Assembly: GCA_963204785.1 (NCBI GenBank)
Contig: CAUJHG010000033.1
Span: forward strand, 1 to 64,000
From: Pseudomonadota bacterium
GTDB lineage: Bacteria; Pseudomonadota; Gammaproteobacteria; Burkholderiales; Burkholderiaceae_E
DNA: 64,000 bases
Direction: 5' to 3'
In this document: in pieces, positions 8,547 to 21,364 of the stretch
Layout: each line of letters opens with the position of its first letter
Position numbering within the stretch: the first letter of the stretch is position 1
Notes under the pieces: generated by a model
What the model saw: the letters and a program-made list of their open reading frames with translations, nothing else
Databases searched by the model: none
Told to the model about the DNA's origin: nothing
Position numbers and translations under genes: made by a program

Positions 8547-9730
8547 GCAGCACCGACACCTTCCGCTACGGCGTGCCGCAGGAGCGCGACTGGAACGCGA
8601 TGAGCGACGAGGAGTTCCGCGCCTTCGTGCGCGAGGACTTCGAGACCCACTACCCGCAGGAGCTGCGCTTCCCTCCGCGACGCCTGCGCTGGAGCGAGAA
8701 CCGTGACTGGCACCTGCGCATGGCGGCCAAGGGCTGGATCGCCCCGGCCTGGCCGGCCGAGTACGGCGGGATGGGCCTGTCGCCGTCGAAGCTGCTCATC
8801 TTCTTCGAGGAGCAGGAGCGCGTCGGGATCGCCCGCTTCCAGGATCACGGGATCCTGATGGTGGGGCCGGTGCTGATGCGCTACGGCACCGAGGAGCAGA
8901 AGCGCCGCTACCTGCCCGGCATCCTGTCGTGCGAGAACATCTGGTGCCAGGGCTACTCGGAGCCGGACTCCGGCTCCGACCTGGCCAGTCTGCGCACCCG
9001 CGCAGTGCTCGAAGGTGACCATTTCAGGATCGACGGCCAGAAGATCTGGACCACGCTCGCGCACGACGCCACCCACATGTTCGCGCTGGTGCGCACCGAT
9101 CCGGCCGCCAAGCCCCAGCAGGGCATCAGCTTCCTGCTGCTCGACTTCACCGACCCCGGCGTGCGCGTGCGCCCGATCCGCGACATCGGCGGCTACGAGG
9201 AGTTCTGCGAAGTCTTCCTGGATGGCGTGCGCACCCATCGCTCCAACCTCGTCGGCGAGCTGAACAAGGGCTGGACGGTCGCGAAGTCGCTGCTCGGCTT
9301 CGAGCGGATCTTCCTGGGCAGCCCCAAGATGCCCGAGTACGGGCTGCAGATGCTCGAGACGGTCGCGCGGGCCCGCGGCGTGTTCGACGACCCGGTCTTC
9401 CAGGACCGCTTCGTCCAGCTCCAGCTCGACGTCGCGCATCTCGGGGACATCTACGGTCATTACGCATCGATCGTCGGGCGCGGCGAGCCGCTTGGCCCGG
9501 ACGTCTCGCTGCTCAAGATCTGGGCCTCCGAGACCGGCCAGCGGATCGCCGACCTGATCGTCGAGACTGCCGGCCCCTTCGGCGGAATGAACGTGCACGC
9601 CCCGGTGGGCGGCACGACCATCCACGCGCTCGCGCCCTACTACAAGGCACGGGTGATGACGATCTACGGCGGCAGCAGCGAGATCCAGCGCAACATCCTC
9701 GCGCGCCAGGTGCTCGATCTGCCGGCCTGA
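8543..9730 (+). CDS. Acyl-CoA dehydrogenase (second of a pair)
   Basis: The 395-residue protein is a well-conserved acyl-CoA dehydrogenase. It shows APAWPAEYGGMG in the N-terminal domain, CQGYSEPDSGSDLASL at the FAD/substrate site in the beta domain, IDGQKIWTT, and the C-terminal IYGGSSEIQRNILARQVL that ends most family members. It is translationally coupled to the preceding dehydrogenase by an ATGA overlap. The two probably act on the same acyl-CoA, possibly a branched, aromatic or dicarboxylic one, since paired dehydrogenases are common for unusual acyl chains. The chain length of the substrate cannot be read from sequence alone. Confidence 0.92.
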   Translation: MSSTDTFRYGVPQERDWNAMSDEEFRAFVREDFETHYPQELRFPPRRLRWSENRDWHLRMAAKGWIAPAWPAEYGGMGLSPSKLLIFFEEQERVGIARFQDHGILMVGPVLMRYGTEEQKRRYLPGILSCENIWCQGYSEPDSGSDLASLRTRAVLEGDHFRIDGQKIWTTLAHDATHMFALVRTDPAAKPQQGISFLLLDFTDPGVRVRPIRDIGGYEEFCEVFLDGVRTHRSNLVGELNKGWTVAKSLLGFERIFLGSPKMPEYGLQMLETVARARGVFDDPVFQDRFVQLQLDVAHLGDIYGHYASIVGRGEPLGPDVSLLKIWASETGQRIADLIVETAGPFGGMNVHAPVGGTTIHALAPYYKARVMTIYGGSSEIQRNILARQVLDLPA

Positions 9731-9886
9731 TGGCGCCGAGGACCTTGCCCGTCCGCATCGAATGGAAGGCGGGATTTGACCGCACGTCGCCCGCTCCCCA
9801 GACTCGGGGACGCGGCCGTGCGTGCGTGTCGACAAGGGCGGAGCGCACGGGGCAGCAACAACAAGGGAAACCAGGGGAGAGGACAG

Positions 9887-11101
9887 ATGAGAATGGCTTC
9901 GTTCAGTGCCGCAGCGCTCGCTTCGCTGACGCTGATGGCGCTTGCAGCACCCGCCTCGGCTGCCGATGTCGTGCGCATCGGAGTGCTCACCGACATGACG
10001 GGGGTCCTGTCGGACACCCTTGGCATGGGTTCGGTGGAAGGCGCGCGCATCGCGGTCGAGGAGTTCGGCGGGGTGGTGCTCGGCAAGAAGATCGAGGTGG
10101 TGCACGCGGACCACCAGAACAAGGCCGACATCGGCGCCAACATCACCCGCAAGTGGATCGACACCGAGGGCGTCGGGGCGATCCTGGACCTCGGCAACTC
10201 CGCCGTGGCGATCGCGGTGCAGAACATCGTGCGCGACAAGAACCGGGTGTCGATAGCAACCGGCGCAGCCTCGTCGGAGCTCACCAACAAGTACTGCAAC
10301 CCGAACAGCTTCCACTGGGGCTACGACACCTACCAGACCGCGTGGGCGGCAACCGTTCCACTGGTGAAATCGGGTGGAGACAGCTGGTTCTTCATCACCG
10401 CCGACTACGCCTACGGGCACGGCCTGGAGAACGACACCCGCAAGGCGGTCGAGGCCGCGGGCGGCAAGGTGCTCGGTTCGGTCCGCCATCCGCCGAACAA
10501 CATGGACTTCTCCTCGTACCTGCTGCAGGCGCAGGCGTCCAAGGCCAAGGTGATCGGACTTGCCACTGCGGTGGGCGATCTGCAGAACGTGATCAAGCAG
10601 GGCGTGGAGTTCAAGACCTTCAACGACAGGACCAGGATGGCTGCGATGCCGCTGCTGCTGGTCGACGTGCACGCAGTGGGGTTGAAGGCCATGCAGGGCG
10701 CGGTGATCAGCTCTGTCTTCTACTGGGACGCGGACGAGAACAGTCGCGCGTTCGCACGCAAGTTCTCCGCGAGGATGGGGGGGCGCCCGCCAACCGAAGC
10801 ACAGGCGATGACCTACAGCGCGGTGCTGCACTACCTGAAGGCGATGAAGGCGGCAGGCACCGAGGACTCCGCCGCAGTGATCGCGAAGATGCGTTCGCTG
10901 CCAGTCGAGGATGCGGTCACCCAGGGCAAGGCGCGAGTCCGCGAGGACGGGAGGGTGATGCGCGACATCTGGCTGGTGCGCGTGAAGAAGCCCGAGGAGT
11001 CGACGAAACTTTGGGACTACTTCCGGCTCCTGGAGCCGATCAAGGCCGAGAACGCCTTCCGTCCGCCGGATCAGTCCGAGTGCGCTCTGCTGAAGAAGTG
11101 A
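9887..11101 (+). CDS. ABC transporter substrate-binding protein, Leu/Ile/Val (LivK-like) family
   Basis: The 404-residue periplasmic protein begins with a signal peptide ending ASA at about residue 25, then DVVRIGVLTDMTGVLSD, the first beta strand of type I periplasmic binding proteins. WFFITADYAYGHGLENDTRK and the two-lobed pattern fit the branched-chain amino-acid-binding (Peripla_BP_6) family. These proteins also bind aromatic acids, amides and short carboxylates in betaproteobacteria. No permease or ATPase gene is next to it, so it is an orphan within this window. The start at 9887 follows the GGGGAGAGG ribosome site; a longer frame exists but would bury the signal peptide. Confidence 0.9.
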   Translation: MRMASFSAAALASLTLMALAAPASAADVVRIGVLTDMTGVLSDTLGMGSVEGARIAVEEFGGVVLGKKIEVVHADHQNKADIGANITRKWIDTEGVGAILDLGNSAVAIAVQNIVRDKNRVSIATGAASSELTNKYCNPNSFHWGYDTYQTAWAATVPLVKSGGDSWFFITADYAYGHGLENDTRKAVEAAGGKVLGSVRHPPNNMDFSSYLLQAQASKAKVIGLATAVGDLQNVIKQGVEFKTFNDRTRMAAMPLLLVDVHAVGLKAMQGAVISSVFYWDADENSRAFARKFSARMGGRPPTEAQAMTYSAVLHYLKAMKAAGTEDSAAVIAKMRSLPVEDAVTQGKARVREDGRVMRDIWLVRVKKPEESTKLWDYFRLLEPIKAENAFRPPDQSECALLKK

Positions 11102-11200
11102 GCTGATCCAGCGCCACCGGGCGCCCGGCCAGGCCCGGCGTCCGGCTGCCGCCCCCTGCATGGCGGAATCTTGCTGCGCCGCAAGGTAAACTTCCCGCCC

Positions 11201-13075
11201 ATGTCCGAACCCAGCACCAAGACCGGCTCGCGAGGGCTCAGCCTCGCCGCGCTGGGCGTCGTCTTCGGCGACATCGGCACCAGCCCGCTGTACGCGCTGC
11301 GCGAGGTGTTCGGCGGCAGGAACGCGATCCCCCTGACCGAGGCGAACCTCTTCGGCGTGCTCTCGATGGTCTTCTGGGCGGTGACCATCATCGTCTCGCT
11401 GAAGTACGTCGTGATCATGCTGCGCTTCGACAACCGCGGCGAGGGTGGGGTGCTGGCGCTGCTGTCCTGGGCACAGCACCGGGTGCGCCGGTTTCCGCGC
11501 CTGAGCTGGGTGGTGACGGCGCTCGGAGTGTTCGCGGTGTCGCTGTTCTACGGAGACGCGGTGATCACCCCGGCGATCTCGGTGCTCTCCGCGGTCGAGG
11601 GGATCTCGGTGGCGGCCCCCGAGCTTTCGCACTTCGTCACTCCGCTGGCGCTGACGATCCTGGTGGCGCTGTTCCTGGTGCAGCGGCGCGGCACCGCCGC
11701 CGTCGGCGCCCTCTTCGGACCCGTGATGCTGCTGTGGTTCGTGACGCTCGCGGTCTTCGGGGCGATGAGCATCGTGCGGGCGCCGGAGGTGCTGATGGCC
11801 GCCGATCCGCGCCACGCGGCCCGCTTCGTCCTCGGGCACCCAGGGCTGGCCTTCGTGGCCAGCGGCGCAGTCTTCCTTTGCCTGACCGGCGCCGAGGCCC
11901 TGTACGCCGACATGGGGCACTTCGGACCCAGGCCGGTGCGCCTGGCCTGGTTCGCGCTGGTGTTTCCCGCGCTGATGCTCAACTACTTCGGCCAGGGTGC
12001 GCTGCTGCTCACCCGCCCAGACGCTGCGGACAATCCCTTCTACCTGCTCGCGCCTGCGGCGCTGCTGCTGCCGATGATCGGACTTGCGACCATGGCCACC
12101 GTGATCGCCTCGCAGGCGACGATCTCGGGGGCCTTCTCCGCGACCCAGCAGGCGTCGCGGATGAACTTCCTGCCCAGGCTGCGCGTGCTGCACACCTCGG
12201 AGACCGCGCTGGGGCAGATCTACATCCCACTGGTGAACTGGCTGCTGCTGGTGCTGGTCGTGGCGCTGGTGCTGATGTTCCGCAGCTCGGAGCGACTGGC
12301 GGCGGCCTACGGGATCGCAGTGGCCGGCGACCTGCTGCTGAGCAGCGTGATCCTGCTGATCGCGCTGCCGCTGGCGCGCATGCGCCGCCTGCGGTTGCTC
12401 TGGCCGCTGTTCCTGCTGCTGGCGGTGGTCGAGGGTTTCTTCCTGGTGTCCAACAGCACCAAGTTCGTCGATGGCGGCTGGTTCCCGGTGACGCTCGCGC
12501 TGCTGATGTTCACGGTGCTGACCACCTGGCGCCGGGGCACCGAGTTCATGCGCGCCAAGAAGGAGGCGGCCAGCGTCGGGATCGAGGACGGACTGGCGAT
12601 GGATCTCTCCTCGATCCCCCGGGTGCCCGGAACCGCGGTGTTCTTCTGCTCGACCGGCAGCGGCTGTCCGGGCGCCTTCCTGCACAACCTGACGCACAAC
12701 AAGATCGTCCACCAGACCACGGTCTTCCTGACGGTCGAGTTCGACGAGGTGCCGCGCGTGGCCGACGACGAGCGGGTGTGGGTGCAGCGAGGCGCCAACG
12801 GAATCGTCCGGCTGGGCGCGCGCTTCGGCTATCGGGAGCGGCCGGACATCCGCCTGATCCTGCGGCTGGCTGCGCGCAAGGGCGTGCAGTTGCAGCTCGA
12901 GGAGATCTCCTTCTTCACCAGCAAGCCCACCGTGGTCTCGGTGAGCCGACGCGGCCTGTTCGGCTGGCGCCGTTCGCTGTTCGGCTGGATGCTGCAGAAC
13001 AGCACCAGCGTGGCCAACTACTTCAACCTGCCGCCGAACCGGGTGATCGAACTCGGCTCGCAGGTGGGGTTCTGA
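11201..13075 (+). CDS. kup: Low-affinity potassium transporter Kup
   Basis: The 624-residue protein is a KUP/HAK/KT potassium:proton symporter in the inner membrane. The hallmark GVVFGDIGTSPLYALREVFGG region is present at residues 17-37, seen as GDIGTSPLYALREVF. FYGDAVITPAISVLSAVEG follows, and the usual twelve hydrophobic segments run to about residue 450. The hydrophilic C-terminal domain (FTSKPTVVSVSRRGLFGWR) faces the cytoplasm. Length matches the family. The ATG at 11201 was preferred to an upstream TTG because family members begin just before this glycine motif. A TAAACT hexamer sits 8 bases before the ATG. Confidence 0.96.
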   Translation: MSEPSTKTGSRGLSLAALGVVFGDIGTSPLYALREVFGGRNAIPLTEANLFGVLSMVFWAVTIIVSLKYVVIMLRFDNRGEGGVLALLSWAQHRVRRFPRLSWVVTALGVFAVSLFYGDAVITPAISVLSAVEGISVAAPELSHFVTPLALTILVALFLVQRRGTAAVGALFGPVMLLWFVTLAVFGAMSIVRAPEVLMAADPRHAARFVLGHPGLAFVASGAVFLCLTGAEALYADMGHFGPRPVRLAWFALVFPALMLNYFGQGALLLTRPDAADNPFYLLAPAALLLPMIGLATMATVIASQATISGAFSATQQASRMNFLPRLRVLHTSETALGQIYIPLVNWLLLVLVVALVLMFRSSERLAAAYGIAVAGDLLLSSVILLIALPLARMRRLRLLWPLFLLLAVVEGFFLVSNSTKFVDGGWFPVTLALLMFTVLTTWRRGTEFMRAKKEAASVGIEDGLAMDLSSIPRVPGTAVFFCSTGSGCPGAFLHNLTHNKIVHQTTVFLTVEFDEVPRVADDERVWVQRGANGIVRLGARFGYRERPDIRLILRLAARKGVQLQLEEISFFTSKPTVVSVSRRGLFGWRRSLFGWMLQNSTSVANYFNLPPNRVIELGSQVGF

Positions 13076-13079
13076 CCCG

Positions 13080-13232
13080 ATGGCGCGGATCGGCCGCCTG
13101 CTCGCGCTCGCCTGCGCAGCCAGCGCGCTCGGTGCGCTGACCGTCTGGGCCTTCCTCGCCTACCGGCACCCGGACCGGGTGCTCGATTTCGCCGCCTTCC
13201 TGCAGATGTGCGGGGTTCCGATCGGCCCTTGA
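13080..13232 (+). CDS. Small single-pass membrane protein, hypothetical
   Basis: A 50-codon frame starts four bases after the kup stop codon. It encodes a basic start (MARIGR), one hydrophobic helix of about 20 residues (LLALACAASALGALTVWAFL) and a short polar tail ending in a proline-rich CGVPIGP. It lies in the kup-parE spacer on the same strand, so it would be co-transcribed. Small inner-membrane proteins like this are common, but I do not recognise it. It could also be a chance frame. Confidence 0.45.
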   Translation: MARIGRLLALACAASALGALTVWAFLAYRHPDRVLDFAAFLQMCGVPIGP

Positions 13233-13283
13233 CCGCTCGGGCCTGGCTCGCCGCCGCACTGCGCCTCTCCGATTCCCGCTCCG

Positions 13284-15262
<1,979 letters not shown>

Positions 15263-15263
<1 letters not shown>

Positions 15264-17593
15264 TGAGCGAACGCGATCTCTTCTCCGATCTGCCCGACGG
15301 CGCGGCCCCGGGCGACGAACCCGACGGCGAGGCCCTGACGCTGGCCGACTACGCGGAGCGCGCCTACCTCGACTACGCGGTCTCGGTCGTCAAGGGCCGC
15401 GCGCTCCCCGACCTGTGCGACGGCCAGAAGCCGGTGCAGCGCAGGATCCTGTACGCGATGGACGCGATGGGGCTGGGCCCCTCGGCCAAGCCGGTGAAGT
15501 CAGCCCGCGTGGTCGGCGACGTGCTCGGCCGCTACCACCCGCACGGCGACACCGCGGCCTACGACGCGCTGGTGCGCATGGCGCAGGACTTCAGCCTGCG
15601 CTATCCGCTGATCGACGGCCAGGGCAACTTCGGCTCGCGCGACGGCGACGGCGCAGCGGCCATGCGCTACACCGAGGCGCGGCTCACGCGATTCGCGCAG
15701 CTGCTGCTCGAGGAGATCGACCAGGGCACGGTCGACTTCGTCGCCAACTACGACGGGTCGGCCACCGAGCCGCGGCAGCTGCCGGCGCGCCTGCCGATGG
15801 TGCTGCTCAACGGCGCCTCAGGGATCGCGGTGGGGCTGGCCACCGAGATCCCCTCGCACAACCTGCGCGAAGTGGCCGCCGCCGCGATCCTGGCGATCCG
15901 CGAGCCTGCGGCCACGGTCGAGCAGCTGCTCGAGCTGATGCCGGGGCCGGACTTCCCGGGCGGTGCGCAGGTGATCTCCTCGCCCGCGGAGCTGCGCGAG
16001 ATCTACGCCGGCGGGCGCGGCTCGGTGAAGGTGCGTGCGCGCTACGCGGTCGAGGAGCTGGCGCGCGGGCAGTGGCAGCTGGTGGTGCGCGAGCTGCCGC
16101 ACGGCGTGTCCGCGCAGAAGGTGCTCGAGGAGATCGAGGAGCTCACCAACCCGAAGGTGAAGGCCAACCGCAAGGCGCTCACGCCCGAGCAGCTGCAGCT
16201 GCGCCAGACGGTGCTGGGCGTGCTCGACGCGGTGCGCGACGAGTCCGGCAAGGACGCACCGGTGCGGCTGGTGTTCGAGCCGAAGTCCTCGCGGATCGCC
16301 TCCCAGGAGCTGGCCAGGGTGCTGCTGGCGCACACGAGCCTCGAGTCGAGCGTCCCGGTCAACCTCGTGATGGTCGGGCAGGACGGACGGCCCTGCCAGA
16401 AGGCGCTGCCCGACATCCTGCGCGAATGGGGAGCCTTTCGTGTCGCCACGGTCACGCGGCGCAGCGAGCACCGGCTCGGCCGCGTCGAGGAGCGCATCCA
16501 CATCCTCGAGGGACGGCGCATCGTCCTGCTCAACATCGACGAGGTGATCCGGATCATCCGCGAGGCAGACGAGCCCAAGCCCGCGCTGATCGCCCGCTTC
16601 GAGCTCTCCGACCGCCAGGCCGAGGACATCCTCGAGATCCGGCTGCGCCAGCTCGCGCGGCTCGAGGCGATCCGCATCGAGCAGGAGCTCGCGACGCTGC
16701 AGTCCGAGCGCGATTCGCTGCAGAAGCTGCTCGCCAGCCCGGCGGCGATGCGCCGGCAGGTGATCCGGGAGATCGAGGCCGACGCGAAGCAGTACGGCGA
16801 CGAGCGGCGCACGCTGATCGAACAGGCGCAGCGCACCGCGGCCGAGCTGCGCGTGGCCGAGGAGCCGGTCACGGTGATCGTCTCCGAGCGCGGCTGGGTG
16901 CGCGCGCGCCAGGGCCACGGCCACGACCCGGCGCAGTTCTCGTTCAAGACCGGCGACGCGCTCTACGGCGCCTTCGAGGTGATGACCACCGACCAGCTCT
17001 TCGCGCTGGCCAGCAACGGGCGCGTGCATTCGGTGCCGGTGGCGCAACTGCCGTCGGCGCGCGGCGACGGCGCGCCGATCACCGCGCTGGTCGAGATCGA
17101 GGCGGGCAGCCGCGCCGAGCATCTGTTCGCCGCGGCGGCCGACTGCGGCGTGCTGCTCTCGACGCAACAGGGCCACGGCCTGGTCTGTCGTGCCGCAGAC
17201 CTGGTCGGCCGGACCCGGCAGGGCAAGAGCTTCCTCGCGCTGGAGGAGGGCGATGCGCCGCTGCGGCCCGCGCTCTTCGCCGGCGAGACCGGGCAGGTGC
17301 TGTGCGTGTCGGAGAACGGCCGCGCACTGGTCTACCCGGTCGCGGAGGTCAAGACCCTGCGCAATGGCGGACGCGGCGTGGCGCTGATGGCGCTCGAACC
17401 GAAGGAGGCCCTGCGCCAGGCGATCGTGTTCGGCGAGGCGGGCGCGGTGATCGAGGGCGTCGGCCGGGGCGGCAAGGCCCTGCGGCGCGAGATGTCCGCG
17501 CGCGAGCTCGCAGGCTTCGCGGGAGCGCGTGCACGCAAGGGCCGGCTGATCGAGCCGCGCGTCTGGGAGGCCCGGCTGTCGCTGCCGCGTTGA
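15263..17593 (+). CDS. parC: DNA topoisomerase IV subunit A (ParC)
   Basis: The 776-residue protein is the DNA-breaking and rejoining subunit that pairs with ParE. The quinolone-region motif [20 protein letters not shown] and the catalytic [10 protein letters not shown] (Tyr136) are intact. A coiled-coil tower region with [20 protein letters not shown] follows. The C-terminal half contains the beta-pinwheel blades and is shorter than in GyrA, which supports ParC. It begins at the ATG that overlaps the parE stop by one base. The distance from ParE and lack of a GyrA-box in the tail also fit topoisomerase IV. Confidence 0.95.
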
Positions 17594-17628
17594 GCGCGCC
17601 GGCGGACGGTGCGGGTCGATCCGATCGG

Positions 17629-17634
17629 TATACT
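17629..17634 (+). promoter_or_regulatory. Putative -10 element before the SRPBCC gene
   Basis: TATACT lies 29 bases before the SRPBCC start, with a good ribosome site (AAGGGGG) in between. No clear -35 sequence is present at the right distance. Confidence 0.45.
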
Positions 17635-17663
17635 GGCGTGCGACCAGGGCAAGGGGGAATACG

Positions 17664-18119
17664 ATGAGCTCGACCCGTTTCGAACGCAGCCACGACATCG
17701 TCATCGACGCGCCCGCCGAGGCGGTGTTCGACTACGTGTCCAACCCGCACTCCTGGCCCGAGTGGATCGCGGCCTCCCACGAGATCGAGTGCCCGGACCG
17801 GCCGCTGGTGGCGGGCGAAACCTTCCGCGAGCAGTGGATGACGCGCGAGCTGGTCACGCTGGACTGGGTGGTGCGCGAGTGCGACCGGCCGAACCGGTGG
17901 CTGGCCCGCACCGAGACGCCGTTCACCGGCGAGATCCTGGTGCGCTACGACTGCGTGCCGGTGGGCGGCGCCACCCGCTACACCCGGACCGTCACCAACC
18001 CGGCGCGCCCGAAGCCGGTCACCCCCGAGATGCTCGCCCGCATCGATGCGGAAGCGGCAACTGCACTGGCAAACATCAAGGCGAACGTCGAGCGACGCAT
18101 CGCCCAGGCACGCGGCTGA
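17664..18119 (+). CDS. SRPBCC (START/polyketide cyclase-like) family protein
   Basis: The 151-residue protein has the helix-grip pattern of the SRPBCC superfamily: an initial strand ([20 protein letters not shown]), [13 protein letters not shown] in the two short helices, several antiparallel strands, and a long C-terminal helix ([18 protein letters not shown]). Members bind hydrophobic ligands or act as cyclases and chaperones. It is preceded by its own -10-like TATACT and followed by the hydratase-like gene 70 bases on. Ligand unknown. Confidence 0.8.
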   Translation: MSSTRFERSHDIVIDAPAEAVFDYVSNPHSWPEWIAASHEIECPDRPLVAGETFREQWMTRELVTLDWVVRECDRPNRWLARTETPFTGEILVRYDCVPVGGATRYTRTVTNPARPKPVTPEMLARIDAEAATALANIKANVERRIAQARG

Positions 18120-18189
18120 GGAGCCCGCGCCCGGTCGGCGCGCTGGCGCACCGCTGGCCCCGGCCTGCAATCGAAGCAAGGACTTTTCC

Positions 18190-19281
18190 GTGACCGATTC
18201 ACCGATGCTGTTCGAGGAGCGCGACGCAGACGGCGGCCGGCGCGTCGGCTTCGCGACCCTCTCGCGCCCGCGCCAGCTCAATGCGCTGAACCTCGAGATG
18301 TGCGAGCTGATGCTCGCGCGCTTGCGGCGCTGGGCCGCCGACGAATCGATCGCCGCAGTGGTGCTCGACGGCGCCGGCGACAAGGGCTTCTCGGCGGGCG
18401 GCGACGTCGCCGAGGTGATCCGCCAGGTGCGCGCCGGTGGCCCGCAGCGCTTCGTCTACGGCGACTCCTTCTTCGACGTCGAGTACCAGCTCGACCTGCT
18501 GATCCACACCTATCCGAAGCCCTTGCTGACCTGGTCGCACGGCGTGTGCATGGGGGGCGGCGTCGGGCTGACCGTCGGCGGCAGCCACCGCGTGGTCAGC
18601 GAGGGCTCGCGCATCGCGATGCCCGAGATCCACATCGGGCTGTTCCCGGACGTCGGCGGTGGCTGGTTCCTCAACCGGGTTCCGGGTGGCGCCGGGACGG
18701 TCATGGCACTGACCGGACTGACGATCAACGAGGCCGACGCGATCTTCGCAGGCCTGGCCGATCATTTCATTCCGATGGAGGCGCGGGCGGCGCTGTACGA
18801 CGAACTGCTCGCGCTTGCCTGGAGCGGCGACGCGCGCGCGGACCGCGCAGCGCTCTCGGGCCTGCTGCTGGCGCAGCACCGTCGCTTCAGGGCCGGGCTG
18901 CCGGTGTCGAAGCTGCAGATGTACTTCGACGCGATCCGCCACATCGCGATGCAGCCGACGGTCGTCGCGGTACGCGATGCGCTGCTGGCCGCAGCCGCGG
19001 AGGACGAGTGGTTCGAACTGCCTGCGCAGAACCTCGCGAAGGGCTCGCCGACCGCGGCGCACGTGACCTGGGAGTACCTGCGGCGCGCGCGGCAGATGTC
19101 GCTGGCCGAGGTGCTCGCGATGGACCTCACGGTGGCGCGTCAGTGCCAGCGCCACCCGGACTTCCCCGAGGGCGTGCGCGCGCTGCTGATCGACAAGGAC
19201 CGCGCGCCGAAGTGGTCGCCCGCCAGCTTCGACGAGGTCTCGCGCGAACTGGTCGCCGCGCACTTCCGCTGGGAAGGCTGA
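18190..19281 (+). CDS. Enoyl-CoA hydratase/isomerase family, 3-hydroxyisobutyryl-CoA hydrolase-like
   Basis: The 363-residue protein is a crotonase-fold enzyme. The oxyanion-hole strands are visible as [12 protein letters not shown] and [16 protein letters not shown], and [20 protein letters not shown] carries the acidic catalytic region. Its length and C-terminal half ([20 protein letters not shown]) match 3-hydroxyisobutyryl-CoA hydrolases, which act in valine breakdown, rather than the shorter true hydratases. I selected the GTG at 18190 because AAGGA precedes it at a good distance; an ATG at 18205 is an alternative. No other valine-pathway gene is nearby. Confidence 0.85.
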   Translation: MTDSPMLFEERDADGGRRVGFATLSRPRQLNALNLEMCELMLARLRRWAADESIAAVVLDGAGDKGFSAGGDVAEVIRQVRAGGPQRFVYGDSFFDVEYQLDLLIHTYPKPLLTWSHGVCMGGGVGLTVGGSHRVVSEGSRIAMPEIHIGLFPDVGGGWFLNRVPGGAGTVMALTGLTINEADAIFAGLADHFIPMEARAALYDELLALAWSGDARADRAALSGLLLAQHRRFRAGLPVSKLQMYFDAIRHIAMQPTVVAVRDALLAAAAEDEWFELPAQNLAKGSPTAAHVTWEYLRRARQMSLAEVLAMDLTVARQCQRHPDFPEGVRALLIDKDRAPKWSPASFDEVSRELVAAHFRWEG

Positions 19282-19327
19282 TCCGGCCGGGGCGCCGCCG
19301 GACGCCCCTGCGACTTCCGGCAGGACA

Positions 19328-19353
19328 CTTGAAATCCACGGCTTCGCCCAGAA
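19328..19353 (+). promoter_or_regulatory. Possible heat-shock (RpoH-type) promoter for htpG
   Basis: CTTGAAA at 19328-19334 matches the -35 half of RpoH promoters, and CGCCCAGAA follows 11 bases later, partly like the CCCCAT -10 half. The spacing is slightly short and the -10 match imperfect. Its place about 85 bases before htpG makes it plausible. Confidence 0.4.
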
Positions 19354-19438
19354 CTGGGCGCGATCGGCGACGTCGCCGCGGCCTTGCTGCGGCCGGGCGC
19401 GCCGCACCGTGGACAACCGATCGGGAGTGACGACAGCA

Positions 19439-21364
19439 ATGGGCGCGACGAAGGAAACGCTGGGATTCCAGGCAGAGGTGAAGCAGCTGCTCCACCTGAT
19501 GATCCACTCGCTCTACAGCAACCGCGAGATCTTCCTGCGCGAACTCGTGTCCAACGCCTCGGACGCCTGCGACAAGCTGCGCTTCGAGGCGATCGACCAG
19601 CCCGCGCTCTTCGAGGGCGACTCCGAACTGGCGATCCGCATCGGCTTCGACCGGGACGCGCGCACGATCACCATCTCCGACAACGGCATCGGGATGTCGC
19701 GTGACGAGGTGATCGCCAACCTCGGGACCATCGCACGCTCGGGCACGCGGGAGTTCTTCGAGCGGCTCTCGGGCGACCAGGCGCGCGACGCGCAGCTCAT
19801 CGGTCAGTTCGGGGTCGGCTTCTACTCGTCCTTCATCGTCGCCGACCGCGTCACGGTGCTGACGCGGCGTGCCGGCCTTGCGGCCAGCGAAGGGGTGCGC
19901 TGGGAGTCCGACGGCACCGGCGAGTTCACGGTCGAGCCGATCGAACGGACCCAGCGCGGCACCGAGGTGATCCTGCACCTGCGCAAGGCGGACGAGGACC
20001 AGGAGGGCGCCGACCAGGACGATCTCCTGTCGTCCTGGCGGCTGCAGTCGATCGTGCGCAAGTACTCCGACCACGTCTCGCTGCCGATCCTGATGCGCAA
20101 GGAGAGCTGGGACGCGGACAAGAGCGAGCAGGTCGTCCAGGACGAGTGGGAGACGGTCAACCAGGCCAGCGCACTGTGGGCACGGCCGAAGTCCGAGATC
20201 ACCGACGAGCAGTACACGGCCTTCTACCAGCACATCGCGCACGACGGCGGCGAGCCGCTGGCCTGGACGCACAACCGCGTCGAGGGCCGCAGCGAGTACA
20301 CGCAACTGCTGTACATCCCGTCGAAGGCGCCCTTCGACCTCTGGGATCGCCAGCACCGGCGCGGGCTGAAGCTCTACGTGCGGCGCGTGTTCATCATGGA
20401 CGACGCCGAGCAGCTCCTGCCGGCCTACCTGCGCTTCGTGCGCGGCGTGGTCGACTCCGCCGACCTGCCGCTGAACGTCTCGCGCGAAATCCTGCAGGAG
20501 AGCCGCGACGTCAAGGCGATCCGCGAGGGCTGCACCCGGCGGGTGCTCGGCGTGCTCGAAGACCTCGCGGCCAACCAGCCCGAGAAGTACGCGAGCTTCT
20601 GGGCCGCCTTCGGGCAGGTGCTCAAGGAGGGCGTCGGCGAGGACTTCGGCAACCTCGAACGGCTCTCGAAGCTGCTCCGCTTTGCCAGCACCGCGGCGCA
20701 GGACGATGCGCAGTCGGTGTCGCTGGCCGACTACGTGGGGCGGATGAAGGAAGGCCAGTCGGCGATCTACTACGTGACTGCGGAATCCGCTGCGGCCGCA
20801 CGCAACAGCCCGCACCTGGAAGTGTTCGGCAAGAAGGGGGTCGAGGTGCTGCTGCTCACCGACCGGGTCGACGAGTGGATGCTGTCCTTCCTGCAGGAAT
20901 TCGACGGCAAGCCGCTGGTCTCGGTGGCCCGCGGCGGACTGGACCTCGGTGCGCTCGAGGACGAGGCCGAGAAGGAGGAAGCGGCCAAGGTGGCGGCCGA
21001 ACTCGAACCGCTGGTCGAGCGGGTGAAGGCCTCGCTGGCCGACCGGGTCAAGGAGGTACGGGTGACCACGCGGCTGACCGACTCCCCGGCCTGCCTGGTG
21101 TCGGACGAAGGCGAGATCAGTGGCCACCTGGAGCGCCTGCTGCGCCAGGCCGGCCAGAAGGCGCCGGAGCGCCAGCCGATCCTCGAGATCAACCCGAAGC
21201 ACCCGCTGGTGGCGCGCCTGCGCGACGAGGACGCGCGCTTCGACGACTGGGTGCGCCTGCTCTTCGATCAGGCCCTGCTCGCCGAAGGCGGTCAGCTCGA
21301 GGACGCACCCGGCTTCGTGCGGCGCATGAACGCGATGCTGCTCGCACTGTCGCAGCCCGCGTGA
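19439..21364 (+). CDS. htpG: Molecular chaperone HtpG (Hsp90)
   Basis: The 641-residue protein is bacterial Hsp90. Its N-terminal ATP site shows [39 protein letters not shown] and [11 protein letters not shown]. The middle domain contains the catalytic-loop region [16 protein letters not shown]. The dimerising C-terminal domain ends with the usual hydrophobic helix and no MEEVD. The ATG at 19439 lies 11 bases after GGGAG; a GTG 12 bases earlier is the other possible start. Its stop overlaps the next start as GTGA, so chaperone, DNA glycosylase and spermidine-synthase-like genes probably share a transcript. Confidence 0.97.
   Translation: MGATKETLGFQAEVKQLLHLMIHSLYSNREIFLRELVSNASDACDKLRFEAIDQPALFEGDSELAIRIGFDRDARTITISDNGIGMSRDEVIANLGTIARSGTREFFERLSGDQARDAQLIGQFGVGFYSSFIVADRVTVLTRRAGLAASEGVRWESDGTGEFTVEPIERTQRGTEVILHLRKADEDQEGADQDDLLSSWRLQSIVRKYSDHVSLPILMRKESWDADKSEQVVQDEWETVNQASALWARPKSEITDEQYTAFYQHIAHDGGEPLAWTHNRVEGRSEYTQLLYIPSKAPFDLWDRQHRRGLKLYVRRVFIMDDAEQLLPAYLRFVRGVVDSADLPLNVSREILQESRDVKAIREGCTRRVLGVLEDLAANQPEKYASFWAAFGQVLKEGVGEDFGNLERLSKLLRFASTAAQDDAQSVSLADYVGRMKEGQSAIYYVTAESAAAARNSPHLEVFGKKGVEVLLLTDRVDEWMLSFLQEFDGKPLVSVARGGLDLGALEDEAEKEEAAKVAAELEPLVERVKASLADRVKEVRVTTRLTDSPACLVSDEGEISGHLERLLRQAGQKAPERQPILEINPKHPLVARLRDEDARFDDWVRLLFDQALLAEGGQLEDAPGFVRRMNAMLLALSQPA

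Noticed and set aside
8384..12712. A minus-strand frame of over 1,400 codons across the dehydrogenase, binding-protein and kup genes
   Set aside because: It has the same low-complexity Arg/His/Gln/Asp composition and runs antisense to conserved genes, so it is a composition effect.
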